Part shown: piece by piece, positions 13,136 through 14,923 of the stretch
Layout: each line of letters begins with the position of its first letter
How positions within the stretch are numbered: the stretch's first letter is position 1
Origin: Kiritimatiellales bacterium
GTDB taxonomy: Bacteria > Verrucomicrobiota > Kiritimatiellia > Kiritimatiellales > Pontiellaceae
Reading direction: 5' to 3'
Assembly: GCA_030625905.1 (NCBI GenBank)
Contig: DAOUQA010000027.1
Span: 1-14,923 of the forward strand
Length of the DNA: 14,923 nucleotides
Made by a program: the position numbers and the translations under genes
The notes under the pieces: generated by a model
What the model was told of the DNA's origin: nothing
The model's database searches: none
What the model saw: only the letters and a program-made list of their open reading frames with translations

Positions 13136-13867
13136 ATGATTAAGTTCGAAAACATCACGCTAAAGGTTCATCGGCAAACGTTGCTCGATGATGCAACGCT
13201 GCAGATTGCCGACGGCGATAAGGTGGTGGTGCGCGGCGCATCGGGGTGCGGAAAAAGCTCGCTGCTCAAATGCATGGTCGGCGCGCTCCCAACGACGAGC
13301 GGTTCCGTTCGCGTCGACGGCTTGGAATTGTCCGCCGATACGGTTGCGGAGATTCGCGCCCGCATAGCCTTCATTGGGCAGGAACCCGTGCTCGGGGCGG
13401 AGAAGGTCTGCGATGCCCTCCTTCTGCCCTTCCACTTCAAGGCGCATTGCGGCAAAAAGCCCAGCGATGAACGAATTTTCCAGCTTCTGGAACGCCTCCA
13501 TCTTTCCAGCAACATTCTCGACAAGCCAAGCAAACGCATCTCCGGCGGCGAGAAACAGCGTATCGCCGTCATCCGCGCCCTATTGCTCAATAAAACCATT
13601 TTCCTTGCCGATGAAATAACCTCTGCCCTCGACCCGGAAAGTAAAGCGGCGGTCATGGCCGAACTCTTCCGTCCGGAAATCACCCTGCTTTCCGTCTCGC
13701 ACGACCCCGACTGGGTCAACGCCTGTACCCATGTCGTTAAAATCCAAAATGCAAAACTTCAGGAGATTAGCCGCCAAAGAGCGCAAGAAACGCAAGGGAA
13801 AGAGGTTTTGAGTTCTTTGCGATCCTTCGCGGCCAACAAAAACAATGGAGATGAGCATGACAGCTGA
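13136..13867 (+). CDS. fetA: ABC transporter ATPase, FetA-like (iron export)
   Basis: The ATP-binding subunit, with the membrane protein encoded next, of a FetAB (YbbL/YbbM) type exporter linked in E. coli to iron efflux and oxidative-stress resistance. In 243 residues: Walker A GASGCGKSS (34-42), Q-loop Q82, signature SGGEKQR (136-142), Walker B IFLADE (155-160), D-loop SALD (163-166) and switch H189. All catalytic residues are present. The end is odd: residues 212-233 are encoded by copy B of a palindromic repeat whose copy A lies upstream of the gene. The tail is polar and probably dispensable. Strangely, no ribosome binding site is visible before the ATG. The 3' end overlaps the fetB start. 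Confidence 0.92.
   Translation: MIKFENITLKVHRQTLLDDATLQIADGDKVVVRGASGCGKSSLLKCMVGALPTTSGSVRVDGLELSADTVAEIRARIAFIGQEPVLGAEKVCDALLLPFHFKAHCGKKPSDERIFQLLERLHLSSNILDKPSKRISGGEKQRIAVIRALLLNKTIFLADEITSALDPESKAAVMAELFRPEITLLSVSHDPDWVNACTHVVKIQNAKLQEISRQRAQETQGKEVLSSLRSFAANKNNGDEHDS
13770..13833. repeat. Palindromic repeat, copy B (inside the fetA 3' end)
   Basis: A 64-bp unit matching copy A (13058-13120) in the same orientation, again bounded by GCCGC and GCGGC, with the arms AAACGCAA and TTTGCGAT largely complementary. It is read in frame as FetA residues 212-233 and ends 24 bases before the probable fetB start. It probably inserted near the original end of fetA, which then gained a new tail. This reading is inference. 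Confidence 0.78.
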
Positions 13868-14642
13868 TCTCTCCATCCTTTCGCTGGTGTCCATGTACGC
13901 CCTCATGCTGATACCGCTGGCGATCTTCTTCCATCTCCAGCTCGGACTCATCCGCGACACGTTGCTGGCGATCGGTCGCATGACCGTTCAGTTGCTACTG
14001 GTTGGCCTCTATCTCAACTATATCTTTCAGCTCAACAACCCATTCGTGAGCCTGCTCTGGGTGGCCATCATGCTGGTGGCGGCCAACCTCAGCATCCTCA
14101 AAAAGGCGGGGATGAAGCGCGGCCTCTTCTTTTGGCGCTCGCTGGCCGGCGTGGCCGGAAGCACCCTCTTTGTCAGCGGGTGGTTCATCCTCGTCGCCAT
14201 TCGACCGGAACCGGCCTACGACGCGCGCTACATGGTTCCAATCGTTGGAATGATTCTCGGAAACTGCCTACGCAGCAATGTCCTGAGCCTGGAACGCTTC
14301 TATAGCGGCATCCGAAAAAGCGAAAACGAGTTCATGACCTACCTCCTGCTCGGCGCCACCCTGCGCGAGGCCACCCGCCCCTATCTGCGCGACGCCATAA
14401 GGGCCGCAGTCAACCCCTCCATCGCCACCATCGCCACGATGGGCATCGTCTCCCTGCCCGGCATGATGACCGGCCAGATTCTTGGCGGCGCCATGCCGAT
14501 GGAGGCCATCAAATACCAAATCGGCATCATGGCCTGCATCTTCACCGCCATGGTCGTTGCATCGCTCATGAACATCCTGCTCAGCCTGCCCGTTGCCTTC
14601 GACGACCACCAGCGCCTGCGGCAGGATATCTTCACCATGTAG
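13857..14642 (+). CDS. fetB: ABC transporter permease, FetB-like (UPF0014; iron export)
   Basis: The membrane subunit partnering the FetA-like ATPase. The 261-residue product has about seven hydrophobic segments and family hallmarks: VPIVGMILGNCLRSN (127-141), LLLGATLREATRPYLRDAIR (163-182), where it couples to the ATPase, and MGIVSLPGMMTGQILGG...AIKYQI (195-222), almost identical in pattern to E. coli FetB. I chose the ATG at 13857 because GGAG (13847-13850) stands six bases upstream; ATGs at 13845 and 13851 are in frame and cannot be excluded. The gene overlaps fetA by 11 bp, implying translational coupling. The role in iron export is by family. Confidence 0.92.
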   Translation: MTADLSILSLVSMYALMLIPLAIFFHLQLGLIRDTLLAIGRMTVQLLLVGLYLNYIFQLNNPFVSLLWVAIMLVAANLSILKKAGMKRGLFFWRSLAGVAGSTLFVSGWFILVAIRPEPAYDARYMVPIVGMILGNCLRSNVLSLERFYSGIRKSENEFMTYLLLGATLREATRPYLRDAIRAAVNPSIATIATMGIVSLPGMMTGQILGGAMPMEAIKYQIGIMACIFTAMVVASLMNILLSLPVAFDDHQRLRQDIFTM

Positions 14643-14653
14643 GGCAACAAATC

Positions 14654-14672
14654 CGCACGGTTGTGCGTTATT
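14654..14672 (+). terminator. Weak hairpin after fetB
   Basis: CGCAC (14654-14658) and GTGCG (14663-14667) form a 5-bp GC-rich stem with a GGTT loop, followed by TTATT. It lies 11 bp past the fetB stop. The stem is short and the T tract broken, so termination would be inefficient; transcription may continue into the next gene. Confidence 0.25.
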
Positions 14673-14694
14673 GAACACTGAACTGGAGAGAAGC

Positions 14695-14923
14695 ATGAAA
14701 AAACAGATCCCCAACTTGATCACCGCCCTATCCCTCATTGTTGCCATCGGCGGAATTTCATTTGGCATAGCATCCACCCGGCAGAAGAAGGCCGCCGAGG
14801 AGGAAGCCAACCGCTTGCGGTTGCAGCTGGCCAAGATGCCAGCCCCGGCTGCAACAGCAAAAAAACCGCCGACCCCCTCTCCAGAAGTATTGGACGACAC
14901 CAACGCCGTGGCAAGACTTGAGG
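14695..14923 (+). CDS. Membrane-anchored hypothetical protein, 3' end beyond the window
   Basis: The frame opens with ATG after a GGAGAG ribosome site and stays open to the window edge (76 codons). The N-terminus MKKQIPNLITALSLIVAIGG continues ISFGIAST and forms one hydrophobic segment (about 7-27), a signal anchor or uncleaved signal peptide. It is followed by a charged helix, RQKKAAEEEANRLRLQLAK (29-47), likely coiled coil, then a Pro/Ala-rich linker (49-64) and VLDDTNAVARLE. This looks like a single-span protein with a large part outside the cytoplasm. No family can be assigned from this fragment. It lies 52 bp after fetB and may be cotranscribed. Confidence 0.7.
   Translation, partial: MKKQIPNLITALSLIVAIGGISFGIASTRQKKAAEEEANRLRLQLAKMPAPAATAKKPPTPSPEVLDDTNAVARLE

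Noticed and set aside
1..14923. CRISPR arrays, IS elements, prophage or toxin-antitoxin modules
   Set aside because: No regularly spaced repeats, transposase or integrase motifs, or small paired genes are visible anywhere in the window.

Overview
The window reads like chromosome from a PVC-superphylum bacterium, most likely Kiritimatiellota (Pontiella-like) or a relative. This is an inference from four things: a fused SecDF, many Gfo/Idh/MocA oxidoreductases next to a DUF1080 (3-keto-disaccharide hydrolase) protein, moderately high G+C with strong third-position G/C, and short palindromic repeats between and inside genes. No phage, IS transposase, CRISPR array, rRNA or tRNA is visible.

Layout. 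(1) 1-357: no supported gene, but three hairpins. The one at 300-331 is a good intrinsic terminator for the leftward operon that follows. (2) 358-4356, minus strand: tgt, yajC and secDF in the classical order. tgt uses a TTG start. (3) 4386-4456: a 71-bp palindromic repeat unit with 21-bp perfect arms. (4) 4484-5200, minus: a DUF975 membrane protein. (5) 5201-5551: a divergent intergenic region with a possible fragment of a ROK-type gene and a candidate promoter. (6) 5552-9221, plus: a tight three-gene operon of Gfo/Idh oxidoreductase, Nramp-fold membrane transporter and atypical Gfo/Idh oxidoreductase. (7) 9320-10720, minus: a Tat-exported Gfo/Idh protein, convergent with the operon and divergent from an exported DUF1080 protein (10863-11498, plus). 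(8) 11586-12023, minus: a 145-aa protein I do not recognise. (9) 12129-13046, plus: an AEC-family permease. (10) 13136-14642, plus: fetA and fetB, an ABC iron-export pair. fetA lies between two copies of a roughly 64-bp palindromic repeat, and the second copy encodes part of the FetA C-terminus. (11) 14695-end: the start of a membrane-anchored protein cut by the window edge.

How the genes fit together. tgt makes queuosine-modified tRNA, while YajC and SecDF support Sec export. From 5.5 to 11.5 kb there seems to be a carbohydrate-oxidation neighbourhood. It has a Tat-exported oxidoreductase and a Sec-exported DUF1080 protein outside the cytoplasm, a membrane transporter, and two cytoplasmic oxidoreductases. 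By analogy with known 3-keto-glycoside chemistry this could be an oxidise-cleave-import-reduce route, but no substrate can be read from the sequence. The most unusual item is the transporter: it has the Nramp scaffold without the metal-binding DPGN and MPH motifs, and it sits in a sugar-oxidoreductase operon rather than near metal genes.
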